NCBI GenBank assembly: GCA_903920455.1
Contig: CAIXLY010000003.1
Span: forward strand, 102,304-166,303
DNA from: an uncultured bacterium
Lineage (GTDB): Bacteria > Bacteroidota > Bacteroidia > Chitinophagales > Chitinophagaceae
DNA length: 64,000 nucleotides
Direction of reading: 5' to 3'
Both the position numbers and the translations under genes were made by a program. This document shows, piece by piece, positions 43,338 through 52,995 of this stretch; within the stretch, counting starts at the first letter, position 1; each line of letters starts with the position of its first letter. The notes below the pieces were generated by a model. That model saw only the letters and a program-made list of their open reading frames with translations, was not told the origin of the DNA and did no database searches.

Positions 43338-45404
43338 CTATTTATTTGTTAATATCTGCATAAACAGTTCATTATCATTGCTTAATGGGTGCTTGCAGGT
43401 CTGTCCAATGCAGGCAAAATACCTCATTTCGTTACTAACTGGCAGCTTCCCAATTAATAACGGATATTGTTCAGATGATTTATCTGCTGCCATAAGCACC
43501 TTGTTTGGTAGATAGCGCCTCAGTAAACTCCTTGAGGCTGATTTAAAATCCTTGCCAAGAATTACAATCTCATAAGTTCCTTGTGTAAACTCTAAGAACA
43601 AATTAGACCACACGCCAAAAGAACTAGGATATTTTATGGCGGCTGCCTCAACGGAGTCAAGCATCCTTTTAGAGCGTTCTTTCCAATGATTTAAGCCAAA
43701 TAGTATACCGAGTCGGAGAAGATTCCATGCCATGGTACCATTGCTGCTTGGAATAGCCCCGTCGTAAATCTCTTTTTTCCTGACTAGGATATCTTGCTGA
43801 AATGCTGGGGTAAAATAAAAAAAGACACCTTCTTCATCACTATAAAAAGTGACGACATACTCCATGATCTCCTTTGCCTTTTCGAGATAGGCCAAGTTGC
43901 CTGTTGGCTCATACAAATGAACAAGTGCTTGAATCAAAAAAGCAAGATCATCCAAAAAAGCAGCATACTTAGAAACCCCATGCTTATGCGTATGCATCCA
44001 ATGATTAGTTTGATTGTCATGGAATGCTGCTATCAAAAATTCCATATTTCTTTCTGCAAGGCTTAACCAATCAGGCTCATTAAAAACTACTGAACAACGG
44101 GAAAGAGCAGTATTAAAAAGTGCATTCCATCCCAGCAGCAACTTATCATCGGATGAAGGTCTAATTCTTTTCGATCGTGCTTCCAACAAAGCCTCCTTAG
44201 CCTTTGCAATAAAAGCCATAGCCTCTGTGGTTGTCATCCCATGACGAACTCCCCAATCGACTAAGGATTCCTTTACCCGTAAAATATTTACATGCTCCCA
44301 ATTTCCGTGCTCGGTAACATCAAAAAAATCAGCAAGCTTATTGCTTGCTTCACCAAGCACTGCTTCAAATTCTTTTTTTGTCCAGGTATAAAACTTACCC
44401 TCCACGCCTTCGCTATCTGCATCCAATGCTGAATAAAACCCGCCTTCTGAAGAAAGCATTTCGCGTTTCATAAAGTTGATGGTTTCCACCGCAACAATTT
44501 TGAATTCTTCATCACTGGAAATTTGAAAAGCTTCTGATATGACTCCAAGTAGAAGCGCATTATCATAAGTCATCTTTTCAAAATGAGGAGCAAGCCACTC
44601 GGCATCAGTTGAATACCTACAAAACCCTCCTCCTACCTGATCATAAATTCCACCCCTAATCATTTTCTTTAAACTAAGCATGGCTTGATCTAGAGCGAGC
44701 TGATTGCCATAGTAATGATGGTAACGAAGCAGATATTGAATGCTGAAGGTCTGTGGAAATTTAGGAGCGCGACCAAATCCACCCTCGGTAAGGTCAGCCA
44801 TAGCCATGAGCTGATCAACAATTTTACTTGCTTGTTCTTCCGAATACGACGACTTGATCTCCAAGAGATTTTCATTGATTGGATGCTTGGTCATGGGATT
44901 GGCAGACTGCAAATGTTGAATTAAATGACTCGCTTGTTGTTCTATTTCCTCCCTTCTGTTAACATAGGCATCATGCACTTTTTCAAGCACCTCCATCCAA
45001 GAGAGTCTGTTATGTAGTTGCTTTGGCGGAAAATAGGTGCCGCCATAAAAAGGTCTTGCCTTGCTCGTTAAAAACATATTCAATGGCCAGCCTCCATTGC
45101 CACTTGTAGCTTGAAGAGCATCCATAAAAAAATGATCAAGATCTGGACGTTCCTCCCTATCAATTTTGATACAGACGAAATACTTGTTCATTAAGGCGGC
45201 AGTTGTGACATCCTCAAAACTCTCACGCTCCATCACATGACACCAATGACAAGCAGCGTATCCAATGCTCACCAATATAGGTTTGTCTTCGCTTGATGCT
45301 TTTTGCAAAGCCTCATCAGACCACGGATGCCAATCTACAGGATTGTGTGCATGTTGCAATAAATATGGACTTGACTCAGAAATAAGCCTGTTGGTATGTG
45401 TCAT
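43338..45404 (-). CDS. Thioredoxin-fold DUF255 / YyaL (SSP411) family protein
   Basis: 688 residues from the Met at 45404 ([20 protein letters not shown]). An upstream start at 45422 would fall in the hairpin of the preceding transcript and is not used. The N-terminal DUF255 thioredoxin-like domain holds [20 protein letters not shown] with a CxxC motif. The rest is an (alpha/alpha) barrel like glycoside epimerases ([40 protein letters not shown]). The function is not established; human SPATA20 is a homologue. It follows hemD on the same strand. Confidence 0.93.
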   Translation of the reverse strand: MTHTNRLISESSPYLLQHAHNPVDWHPWSDEALQKASSEDKPILVSIGYAACHWCHVMERESFEDVTTAALMNKYFVCIKIDREERPDLDHFFMDALQATSGNGGWPLNMFLTSKARPFYGGTYFPPKQLHNRLSWMEVLEKVHDAYVNRREEIEQQASHLIQHLQSANPMTKHPINENLLEIKSSYSEEQASKIVDQLMAMADLTEGGFGRAPKFPQTFSIQYLLRYHHYYGNQLALDQAMLSLKKMIRGGIYDQVGGGFCRYSTDAEWLAPHFEKMTYDNALLLGVISEAFQISSDEEFKIVAVETINFMKREMLSSEGGFYSALDADSEGVEGKFYTWTKKEFEAVLGEASNKLADFFDVTEHGNWEHVNILRVKESLVDWGVRHGMTTTEAMAFIAKAKEALLEARSKRIRPSSDDKLLLGWNALFNTALSRCSVVFNEPDWLSLAERNMEFLIAAFHDNQTNHWMHTHKHGVSKYAAFLDDLAFLIQALVHLYEPTGNLAYLEKAKEIMEYVVTFYSDEEGVFFYFTPAFQQDILVRKKEIYDGAIPSSNGTMAWNLLRLGILFGLNHWKERSKRMLDSVEAAAIKYPSSFGVWSNLFLEFTQGTYEIVILGKDFKSASRSLLRRYLPNKVLMAADKSSEQYPLLIGKLPVSNEMRYFACIGQTCKHPLSNDNELFMQILTNK

Positions 45405-45410
45405 AATAAA

Positions 45411-45432
45411 TAACCCCGGCATTCCGGGGTTA
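45411..45432 (-). terminator. Hairpin between hemD and the DUF255 gene (likely hemD terminator)
   Basis: TAACCCCGG (45411-45419), loop CATT, CCGGGGTTA (45424-45432): a perfect 9-bp stem 18 bases after the hemD stop. On the minus strand it is followed by TTTATTATGA, a moderately U-rich tail. It ends 6 bases before the ATG of the DUF255 gene, so it may also sit in that gene's leader. Confidence 0.65.
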
Positions 45433-45449
45433 ATAATTCTTTAAGTTGT

Positions 45450-46250
45450 TTATTTTGATTTTGTCCTTTCACTTAGAAATTTCTCTAAAGCTGCAACCAT
45501 GGATGGAACCTGGGGCTCGGGAGCCTTGATATGCAGATTCAGTCCTGCATCTTCAACAGCCTTTGAGGTGTTTCCACCAAATGCACCAATTAAGGTGCCA
45601 TTTTGCTTGAAGGTTGGGAAATTTTCAAGTAAACTTTTTACACCACTCGGTGTGAAGAAGCAGATAACATCGAAATCATGAGAAGAGAGTCTTGATTTAA
45701 GATCGCAACTAATGGTTCTATACATATAGGGTGTTACATACTCGCAAGCATGGTCCTTTAGCCAAGCAACAATTTCATTGTCTTGTTGATTCTCAGAACA
45801 AGGATAAATAAACTTCTCATTCTCTTTGTGCTTATTAATAACATAGAACAACCCCTTGTTTGTTCCATCTATACTGAAGAACACCTTCCTCTTTCTGTAA
45901 AGAATAAATTTCTGTAAATAGAGTGCTACGGATTCGCTCGTACAAAAATACTTTGTCTCTTGAGAGACATTATGTTTCATCTCCTCGCACACCCTAAAAA
46001 AATGATCAATCGCATTTTTGCTCATGAAGATCACAGCACTGAAGGCAGCAATATCAATTTTTTGTTTCCTGAATTCTTTACTAGAAATTGGATCAAGCTG
46101 TATGAATGGCATAAAATCCATTTCAACACTATGCTTCCTAGCCAACTCAAAATAAGGAGACTTTGGCGACTCAGGTTTTGGCTGGGTGATAAGGATTTTT
46201 TTTACCCCCTTCGTTTCAGCAGCTACAATTTTCTTTCCTTGTTTGACCAT
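45450..46250 (-). CDS. hemD: Uroporphyrinogen-III synthase
   Basis: 266 residues. HemD closes hydroxymethylbilane with ring-D inversion to uroporphyrinogen III, the branch point to haem and corrinoids. The sequence is poorly conserved, as usual for HemD. It shows KKILITQPKPESPKSPYFEL at the start, AVIFMSKNAIDHFFRV, and the late FDVICFFTPSGVKSLLENF and GAFGGNTSKAVEDAGL motifs. Its neighbour upstream, a DUF4271 protein, is a recurrent partner in Bacteroidota. No other early haem genes are adjacent, but hemW lies 3 kb away. Confidence 0.88.
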   Translation of the reverse strand: MVKQGKKIVAAETKGVKKILITQPKPESPKSPYFELARKHSVEMDFMPFIQLDPISSKEFRKQKIDIAAFSAVIFMSKNAIDHFFRVCEEMKHNVSQETKYFCTSESVALYLQKFILYRKRKVFFSIDGTNKGLFYVINKHKENEKFIYPCSENQQDNEIVAWLKDHACEYVTPYMYRTISCDLKSRLSSHDFDVICFFTPSGVKSLLENFPTFKQNGTLIGAFGGNTSKAVEDAGLNLHIKAPEPQVPSMVAALEKFLSERTKSK

Positions 46251-46269
46251 ACACTGATATGATGTATAG

Positions 46270-46277
46270 CAAAATTA
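46270..46277 (-). promoter_or_regulatory. Promoter -7 box for hemD
   Basis: TAATTTTG on the minus strand matches TAnnTTTG, 19 bases before the hemD ATG. Confidence 0.45.
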
Positions 46278-46335
46278 TACAAAATTCCTTTAATGGATAT
46301 TCTGATTTTATTGAAACACTGGGGATGGCTGGGTT

Positions 46336-46372
46336 TTAAACAACTATTAAGATAAGATTAGTAGTTGTTTAA
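46336..46372. repeat. Perfect 11-bp inverted repeat upstream of hemD
   Basis: TTAAACAACTA (46336-46346) and TAGTTGTTTAA (46362-46372), with a 15-base loop, lie between the DUF4271 stop and the hemD promoter box. No U tract follows in either direction, so an operator is as likely as a terminator. Confidence 0.5.
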
Positions 46373-46415
46373 CGTCCCAAATAGATCCTATAAGCGATGC
46401 CCCTTGTATAAAACT

Positions 46416-47393
46416 CTAGAACAGGCTTAGCTGAATCAGTGTGACAAAATCCCTAGAAATCAACTTAATAATTACCGCAGTAGGCAGAATCTCCAAGGAA
46501 AATACAGCCAACAGATAACTGAATATGCTCAGTTTGGCTTGCCTTGAAAATAAATTGTATCCCTTAAGCAGCCTGAATAAAAACAAAAATGAAAGTAGCG
46601 TAAGGGTAATGTTGGCAATAGACGAGGCAGTTTCTTTTGAAGAAAATGCCATGCCAAAAGAAGAAAAAAGCAATAGAATTCCAATAATCTTATTATTCAG
46701 AAAAACAATAAACGTGTACGTTCTAAAAACCTCTTGTTGATTAACTAACCACCCTATTAAATTAAGAAATATCAACTTGACTAGATACACTAACGCAATG
46801 ATCAAAAAAATAAATGTTAGGGTTGCCCATCGACTTTGGTCGAAAGTCGAATTCTTAAGATTAATCCAAAAGAAAATAAAAAAAGCTGCAGTAAGAAAGA
46901 AAAATACATTCAAAAGGGATGAAGCGACTGGATATTGGGACATCTGATCCCTGGCTTGAAAAAATAAAAACCCTTCGTTTATGTAGCCCCTGAAAAGCTT
47001 GCCAACATAACTGGAATAAAGTGCATTAATTAAGCCCACAAAGAAAAATAAACATATAAAAGAATAAAAAAGCCACTCCTTATTATCACGGATTTTTTTA
47101 ATCACTAAAGACTTTTGAGGAGTTGCCCCAAAATTATACCAGACTCCCGTTTTGATAAATCCGCCAACATGGTCACCATAAATTGAATGCGCACTAACGA
47201 TTGAAAAGGTATTTAACTCTTCTTTTTTTAGTGAAATATGGTTTGTTATCAAGGTGTCAATCAGCGTATCCTGAGATATGGTTATTGTGTTCTCTAAATT
47301 TAATTCGGATGCAGAAGAACTATTTTCTTGAGCCAAAGAAGAATTCACGCTGAGAAAGACAATGACAAAAGATATGAGTAAGTTTTTAAACAT
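46416..47393 (-). CDS. DUF4271 domain membrane protein
   Basis: 325 residues. A signal peptide is followed by a short serine-rich periplasmic stretch (to about residue 85), then about seven transmembrane helices covering the C-terminal 220 residues (for example WLFYSFICLFFFVGLINALY and IIGILLLFSSFGMAFS). The family is confined to Bacteroidota and has no known function. It sits upstream of hemD and downstream of the BamA-like gene. Confidence 0.85.
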   Translation of the reverse strand: MFKNLLISFVIVFLSVNSSLAQENSSSASELNLENTITISQDTLIDTLITNHISLKKEELNTFSIVSAHSIYGDHVGGFIKTGVWYNFGATPQKSLVIKKIRDNKEWLFYSFICLFFFVGLINALYSSYVGKLFRGYINEGFLFFQARDQMSQYPVASSLLNVFFFLTAAFFIFFWINLKNSTFDQSRWATLTFIFLIIALVYLVKLIFLNLIGWLVNQQEVFRTYTFIVFLNNKIIGILLLFSSFGMAFSSKETASSIANITLTLLSFLFLFRLLKGYNLFSRQAKLSIFSYLLAVFSLEILPTAVIIKLISRDFVTLIQLSLF

Positions 47394-47432
47394 AATACAC
47401 CACGAAATTATTCCTTTCCTACTAGTATTAAT

Positions 47433-49235
47433 CTAAAACAAGCTTACAAATCCAAAATGAATTTTAGACTCCTTAAAATTGATGGGCAAATCGGTTTTCT
47501 TCCCAACGGCATAGGCCAGGGTAAATATCCCTGATCTTGTCTCAAAAGATAAGCCCAATCCAGCCCCTAGCAACATGCCATTTATATTTTCAGACACCCC
47601 CCTTTGCCCAATGTAGGCTCCATCAACAAACGAGAACAGATACGAATTCTGGCCTATGAGGTATCTGTACTCAAGCGTAGCAATGAGGTATTCACTGGTA
47701 AATATACTTTCCTCGTCAAAGCCCCTTAGCGTTTTTATACCGCCAAGCTGATAGACCTCATTCAAAAAAAGTTTTTTCCCATTAATCCACCCCCCTTGAA
47801 GTCCTGTTCGCAAGGTAGCTTGGCTACCAAGCCTATGAAAAAAGTCTGCTCTCCCATTCAACTTGAATTGTGACGAAGCAGATTTAACCGTGTCATATAG
47901 AGAAGCATAATTAAATAAATTACCAAGCCCATCTGATTTCATCTGCGTAATGGCATTGTTTTTCGATATTTTCCGGATTCCACCTGTCATGCGCAATACA
48001 AACTCCAAGCCTTTTGTTGGATTGAACTTAAAGTCAGTTCCACTATAGTTAATCTCTGCGCCTATGGCCGAAGTGCTAACGTCGAGATAGGCTGGTAACT
48101 TCTTCGTTTGCCGGACCCGATTTGTATCTACATTAATTAGGTTACTAGAAAACTGGTTAAAAAGAATCTTTGCCCGTTGACGTGAGTTTACTTCATAACT
48201 AAGGCCAATGGTTGTATTTAAAGTTAGAAAAGAGGAATCCTTTTTTAACAGATTAAAAGCAAATTCTATACCTGCATTGGTATTCAAGAGGTACGGCTTT
48301 TGAAAACCAATTTGAAGTCTGGGTGATTGTACTTGAAGCTGCTGCCAACTCAACATGAGATGTTCTGCTCCACCAAAGGTATTTTTCAAATCCAGCTCTG
48401 CTTCTCCAGTCAGCAGTAGCTTACCACCCAACTGTTGATTGGATGGCATAAGGCCTGCAAGCAAATTGAACCTGTTGTTTTTCTTTGGATCTAAATATAA
48501 ATTCAACGCAGACCCAGTTCCCAATAGTTGCATGTCCCAAGGCCTACTCTCTTTTAAAAAGTCCAATGAAGCAAGACGACTAGAAACTTGATCCAGCTTA
48601 CTCCTTTGATACAATTCACCACCCCCCACTCCCAGGTATCTCTGTAAGTAGGGCTTGCTTATCCTGAGTTTTCCTTCTACTCTTATGCTATCAATGCGAT
48701 AAAGCGGTCCGAGCTCAGCGGTCAATCTTGCGAAAAGCTTAGCTTCTTTAAAATAGGTGCTGTCTAATTTCACAGAAGCAAATGGATAGCCATGTTCTTC
48801 AAGCTTAATCAATACATTTTCTTTAAGATCGACCAGAGATTCAATACTCAAGGGTGTTCCAATGAGTTGAAACAACTCAGGGTCATTATATTTGCTAACC
48901 AATAGAATCGAACTGTCAATCTTAATTTCACCCCACGCATAAGCTGGTCCAAGAAAGACCCAGGCGGCTCCACTAAGATCGCCAATCATCACACTATCAA
49001 TTGAAGCAGCCAGATATCCTTTTTTTTGGAGCTTAGCCAGGAATTGCTTCTGGACAAAATCTTCGCACTCTTGCTTTCCGGAGAATTCCATTTTTCGGGC
49101 GACAATGTCTTCCGCTTCTGTACTACCTTTGTCAACACGTGTCAATTCAAGCACATACTTCTGTTGGGCACAAGCCCCATCTGGTATTGATAGCATAAAA
49201 ACCAGAATGAATGATATCAGAATTGATTTGAGCAC
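47433..49235 (-). CDS. BamA/TamA-like outer-membrane protein (POTRA plus barrel)
   Basis: 600 residues starting at a GTG at 49235. After a signal peptide (cleavage near GACAQ) come POTRA-like repeats (about 25-215; DSIRVEGKLRISKPYLQRYL) and a 16-strand-type barrel (about 225-600). The barrel includes the Omp85 signature region GGIKTLRGFDEES with an RGF motif in the loop-6 position, and ends in an aromatic FGFVSLF. It could assemble or translocate outer-membrane proteins. It is shorter than BamA (about 800 residues), closer to TamA. It is divergent from hemW with only 37 bases between them. Confidence 0.85.
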   Translation of the reverse strand: MLKSILISFILVFMLSIPDGACAQQKYVLELTRVDKGSTEAEDIVARKMEFSGKQECEDFVQKQFLAKLQKKGYLAASIDSVMIGDLSGAAWVFLGPAYAWGEIKIDSSILLVSKYNDPELFQLIGTPLSIESLVDLKENVLIKLEEHGYPFASVKLDSTYFKEAKLFARLTAELGPLYRIDSIRVEGKLRISKPYLQRYLGVGGGELYQRSKLDQVSSRLASLDFLKESRPWDMQLLGTGSALNLYLDPKKNNRFNLLAGLMPSNQQLGGKLLLTGEAELDLKNTFGGAEHLMLSWQQLQVQSPRLQIGFQKPYLLNTNAGIEFAFNLLKKDSSFLTLNTTIGLSYEVNSRQRAKILFNQFSSNLINVDTNRVRQTKKLPAYLDVSTSAIGAEINYSGTDFKFNPTKGLEFVLRMTGGIRKISKNNAITQMKSDGLGNLFNYASLYDTVKSASSQFKLNGRADFFHRLGSQATLRTGLQGGWINGKKLFLNEVYQLGGIKTLRGFDEESIFTSEYLIATLEYRYLIGQNSYLFSFVDGAYIGQRGVSENINGMLLGAGLGLSFETRSGIFTLAYAVGKKTDLPINFKESKIHFGFVSLF

Positions 49236-49240
49236 GTGTA

Positions 49241-49248
49241 CAAAGCTA
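49241..49248 (-). promoter_or_regulatory. Promoter -7 box for the BamA-like gene
   Basis: TAGCTTTG on the minus strand matches TAnnTTTG and ends 5 bases before the GTG start codon, which suggests a leaderless transcript. Confidence 0.45.
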
Positions 49249-49272
49249 CACCCTTCCTTTAATTGATTTCAC

Positions 49273-50400
49273 ATGTCTGGCATTTACATTCATATCCCAT
49301 TTTGCAGAAAAGCTTGCCATTACTGCAATTTTCACTTTTCAACATCGTTGGCTTCCGCAAACAGCATGGTTGATTCGATTAATAAGGAGATCAGGATGCG
49401 TGCGCCAACATCACTCGAAAATATCAACACCATCTACTTTGGAGGTGGTACGCCATCCATTCTTGGCCCAGAAAAAATCAACAGTCTGCTTTCTACCATC
49501 CAATTGCATTTCAAGGTTGACCCCCTCGCAGAAATAACACTGGAAGCAAACCCAGATGACATCACTACTGAAAACGCCTTAGCATGGAAAGCAATGGGCA
49601 TCAACAGATTTAGCATTGGAGTTCAATCTTTCTCGGCTCAAAACCTCGAATGGATGAACCGCGCACACACTGTGAAGCAGTCTATCGAATGCATTGAGAT
49701 TATACGATCGGCCGGCTTTACCAATTTCAGCATTGATCTCATTTACGGCACTCCAGGGCAAGATCAGCAGTCATGGGAAGAGGATTTAAAGATGGCATTG
49801 GAGTTGAAAATTCCTCACCTCTCCTGCTATGCATTAACTGTTGAAGAAGGCACTGCACTAAATAAAATGATTAATCAAGGTAAGAAAGAAGATGTCAACC
49901 CAGATGAACAAGCCGAAAGATTCAATTCCTTAGTGAGCATGACAAAGCAAGCAGGTTATCTGCATTATGAAATTTCTAATTTCGCATTGCCAGGCATGGA
50001 AAGCAAACACAATAGTGCTTACTGGGAGGGAAAAGCATATATGGGATTTGGTCCAGCGGCTCACTCTTTACAGGGTAAAACGAGAAGTTGGAACATATCA
50101 AACAACATTGAATATACACGTTCAATACAAGCATCTAAGCTGGCATCAGAGCAAGAAGAGCTCAGTGCAACAAACCTATTGAATGAATACATCATGACAG
50201 GACTCCGTTCCTCAAAAGGAATCGATCGCGAATATATACGCCTTCAATGGGGTGAGCAACTGCTTGGGTTGATTGAAATGGAGATGGTGCAATTTTTACA
50301 AACCGGAAAATTAGTTAGCACTGATTATGGATGGAAGCTGAGTGAAGCAGGAAAATTCTTTGCTGATGGAATTGCATCATCATTGTTCATCATAGACTAA
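49273..50400 (+). CDS. hemW: Radical SAM family haem chaperone HemW
   Basis: 375 residues. The radical-SAM cluster motif is CRKACHYC (Cys11, Cys15, Cys18), in IPFCRKACHYCNFHFS, lacking the extra fourth cysteine of true coproporphyrinogen dehydrogenase HemN. That points to HemW, which inserts haem into respiratory enzymes. Other marks are TIYFGGGTPSIL, EANPDD, GINRFSIGVQSF and LIYGTPGQ. It converges on gpsA with 6 bases between the stops. Confidence 0.94.
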   Translation: MSGIYIHIPFCRKACHYCNFHFSTSLASANSMVDSINKEIRMRAPTSLENINTIYFGGGTPSILGPEKINSLLSTIQLHFKVDPLAEITLEANPDDITTENALAWKAMGINRFSIGVQSFSAQNLEWMNRAHTVKQSIECIEIIRSAGFTNFSIDLIYGTPGQDQQSWEEDLKMALELKIPHLSCYALTVEEGTALNKMINQGKKEDVNPDEQAERFNSLVSMTKQAGYLHYEISNFALPGMESKHNSAYWEGKAYMGFGPAAHSLQGKTRSWNISNNIEYTRSIQASKLASEQEELSATNLLNEYIMTGLRSSKGIDREYIRLQWGEQLLGLIEMEMVQFLQTGKLVSTDYGWKLSEAGKFFADGIASSLFIID

Positions 50401-50406
50401 GCAACG

Positions 50407-51423
50407 TCAGACCAAGGCTGATTCAATCTCTTCAAATCCTTCCGCAGCATCAAGTCCCTCCCATAAAATTCGATAGATCGACAATGCTATAGGCATAGAG
50501 GCGCCTAGAGATCCATTCATGGTATAAATAGATTTTGATGCGGGAAGACCTTCTGCGACCATCTGCATGGCCAATTTCGCAGACTCAACACTGTATCCCT
50601 TGCCAATCATATTCCCGAAAGAACGATTACGGCTAAATAAAGAATAACAAGTAACCAACAGATCTCCCAAATACACTGAGGAAGAGTAGTTGACCTTACT
50701 GTTTGCCCCACTCATAGTTGACGTTGGGTTTGAACAAATTGAATGCAGAAATGATTTCATTTCACCGGCTGCATTTGCAATAAATACACTTAGAAAATTA
50801 TCGCCATAGCCCAGCCCATGAGAAATCCCAGCCCCCATAGCATATATATTTTTTAATACAGCAGCGTATTGAACCCCCATCACATCATGGCTTATTCGGG
50901 TATTGATATAGGGCGATTTAAAAGCTGATGATATCTTTTCGACAACAGCAACATCTTTACCAGCAAAAGTTAGGTAAGAAAGTTTTTCTGCGGCTACTTC
51001 TTCTGCATGGCAAGGACCCATGATGGTGAGGTAGTTGTTTTGATCAAAGCCTATTTCGTTGTTCAAAAACTCATTTAACAACATATTCTTTTCTGGAAGC
51101 ATTCCCTTAACAGCAGAAATGAATAGCAGACCCGAATTTATTTTTTCTTTGTACGGAAGAATATAGCTCTCTGCATATGCAGATGGTACAGCCAACACAA
51201 CAGCCTCTGCATCATCATAAAGCTCTCCAGGATTGGTTGTGAGCTTCAATTTTTCAGTACTGAAATATACGGTACTCAAATATTTGGGATTATGATGCCG
51301 CTGTTGAATGTGTGATGCAATTTTTTCAGAGCGCACACACCAAATTACATCATGCCCACCTTCCGTGAGGATCTTAACCAATGCTGTTCCCCAGCTTCCG
51401 CTACCAATGACGCCAAATTTCAT
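50407..51423 (-). CDS. gpsA: Glycerol-3-phosphate dehydrogenase [NAD(P)+]
   Basis: 338 residues. GpsA reduces dihydroxyacetone phosphate to sn-glycerol-3-phosphate, the backbone of phospholipids. The Rossmann motif GSGSWG is at 7-12, with PHQ-like substrate-region FISAVKGM, the TIMGPCHAEEVA stretch, and the catalytic-lysine region AAVLKNIYAMGAGI. The C-terminal domain is complete. A promoter box lies 4 bases before the ATG. Confidence 0.96.
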   Translation of the reverse strand: MKFGVIGSGSWGTALVKILTEGGHDVIWCVRSEKIASHIQQRHHNPKYLSTVYFSTEKLKLTTNPGELYDDAEAVVLAVPSAYAESYILPYKEKINSGLLFISAVKGMLPEKNMLLNEFLNNEIGFDQNNYLTIMGPCHAEEVAAEKLSYLTFAGKDVAVVEKISSAFKSPYINTRISHDVMGVQYAAVLKNIYAMGAGISHGLGYGDNFLSVFIANAAGEMKSFLHSICSNPTSTMSGANSKVNYSSSVYLGDLLVTCYSLFSRNRSFGNMIGKGYSVESAKLAMQMVAEGLPASKSIYTMNGSLGASMPIALSIYRILWEGLDAAEGFEEIESALV

Positions 51424-51427
51424 AATT

Positions 51428-51435
51428 CAAATATA
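51428..51435 (-). promoter_or_regulatory. Promoter -7 box for gpsA
   Basis: TATATTTG on the minus strand matches TAnnTTTG, ending 4 bases before the ATG: a leaderless or near-leaderless transcript is implied. Confidence 0.5.
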
Positions 51436-51591
51436 TGGGATACACATGATAAAGTAATAGAGGGAACAAGAGATGCAAGATGAGATCAAACAAGTTCGAT
51501 GAAGTGATGCTGAGGTATAAAGACGGTTTAGCACCAACGAAATGATTAAACAAAAAATAACATCATGTCAGCTTTTAATCAAATCATCCAA

Positions 51592-52977
51592 TTACTTCTT
51601 CACTTCAAACAGCTCTTCTTTCTTTACCACATTAACCTTCATTCCGTTGCTTAATGTTTTGCTAATTGTACTATACGGACCAACAACAACTTCGTCTCCC
51701 GCTTTCAATCCATCAGTAATTTCTATATAGTTGATGTCTTGAATATTGGTCTTTACTTTTGTGCGTTTAACAGTACCGTCTTTTTGCAACACAAACACAA
51801 CTTCATCCAACTCATCAACATTTTTGATAGGCTCTTCCTCGCCGGAAACTTCCTCAGGCTTATCCGACTTCTTGTTCTTTTTTTCTTCAACACCTACAGC
51901 CAGCGTATCTGCCTGATCGCGTGTAGTAACTGCATTAATAGGAATAGCCAATACATTTACGTGGGTCTGTGTTTGAATATCAGCGTTTGCACTCATCCCT
52001 GGCCTGAATGGAAAATTTTGTGGTTTATTGCGATCAATCAAATCAGCATAAGATGAAGGAATCAACCTGATGCGTACTTCATAATTTGTTACATCAGTTG
52101 CTGAGGTGGTAACTGCGCCACTAGTACCCCGACTTGTACTAGAGATCTGGGTAACCGTTCCGATGAATTTTCTTTTGTTGTATGCATCCACTTCAACCAG
52201 GGCGGTATCTCCAATAGTTACTTTAGGAATATCATTTTCGCCAACATCCACCCTCACTTCAATAACACGCATATCAGCGATGCGCATCATTTCAGTACCT
52301 GCCATCATGGAGTTGCCCACAACGCGCTCTCCTTTTTTTACATTCAATAATGAAACCACACCATTCATTGGAGAAAATACACTGGTTCTGCCAAGATCCT
52401 TATTGGCGCGCTGTAAACTAGCCCTAGCGCTTGCCACGCCGGCCTGTCCACTTTTAATAGATTGTAAAGCTGCGTTATAATCTGCCTTTGAGGTCAAGTA
52501 TCCATTATCAGCCTGCTCAAATTCGAGTTTTGAAATTACCTTCTCCTGAAACAATTGCTTTTGTCTTTGATACTGACGCTCGGCCTGATCCATTCTTGCC
52601 TTTACTGCAGCCAGCGATGCCGTTGCATTCTCTACCTGTGCAATTTGTTGTGCAACTCCCGCTGAGGCTTGGTCGCGCTGTGTTGCATAAATATCAGCAT
52701 ATACCATTGCCAACAATTGTCCTTTTGTTACACTGTCTCCTTCCTGCACACTCAATTGTACAATCTCACCTGAAATATCCGGACTAATCTTGAGTTCAAC
52801 TTCAGGATACACTTTTCCACTTGCGGTAACAATCTCCGTGATATTCTTTTTACTGGCCTTTTCGATGGCCACCTTGGTGCTCTTGTCCTTGCCTATCACA
52901 CCTGTCTTTTTTAAAGTCAATAAGACAAGCACAACAACTGCAATGCCTGCAAGTATCCATATCCATTTTTTGTTCAT
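51592..52977 (-). CDS. Periplasmic adaptor (membrane fusion) subunit of an efflux system, MacA-like
   Basis: 461 residues with one N-terminal transmembrane helix (about 5-22), a lipoyl half-motif (ISPDISGEIVQLSVQEGDSV), a coiled-coil hairpin (about 95-200), the second lipoyl half (VFSPMNGVVSLLNVKKGERV) and beta-barrel/MP domains. The C-terminus is lysine/glutamate-rich in places (VEEKKNKKSDKPEE, an unusual acidic/basic insert). Such adaptors join an inner-membrane pump (MacB or RND) to TolC. TolC is 18 bases upstream, but no pump gene follows: gpsA is next. Confidence 0.9.
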   Translation of the reverse strand: MNKKWIWILAGIAVVVLVLLTLKKTGVIGKDKSTKVAIEKASKKNITEIVTASGKVYPEVELKISPDISGEIVQLSVQEGDSVTKGQLLAMVYADIYATQRDQASAGVAQQIAQVENATASLAAVKARMDQAERQYQRQKQLFQEKVISKLEFEQADNGYLTSKADYNAALQSIKSGQAGVASARASLQRANKDLGRTSVFSPMNGVVSLLNVKKGERVVGNSMMAGTEMMRIADMRVIEVRVDVGENDIPKVTIGDTALVEVDAYNKRKFIGTVTQISSTSRGTSGAVTTSATDVTNYEVRIRLIPSSYADLIDRNKPQNFPFRPGMSANADIQTQTHVNVLAIPINAVTTRDQADTLAVGVEEKKNKKSDKPEEVSGEEEPIKNVDELDEVVFVLQKDGTVKRTKVKTNIQDINYIEITDGLKAGDEVVVGPYSTISKTLSNGMKVNVVKKEELFEVKK

Positions 52978-52995
52978 GCTACGTTCTTTTACTGT

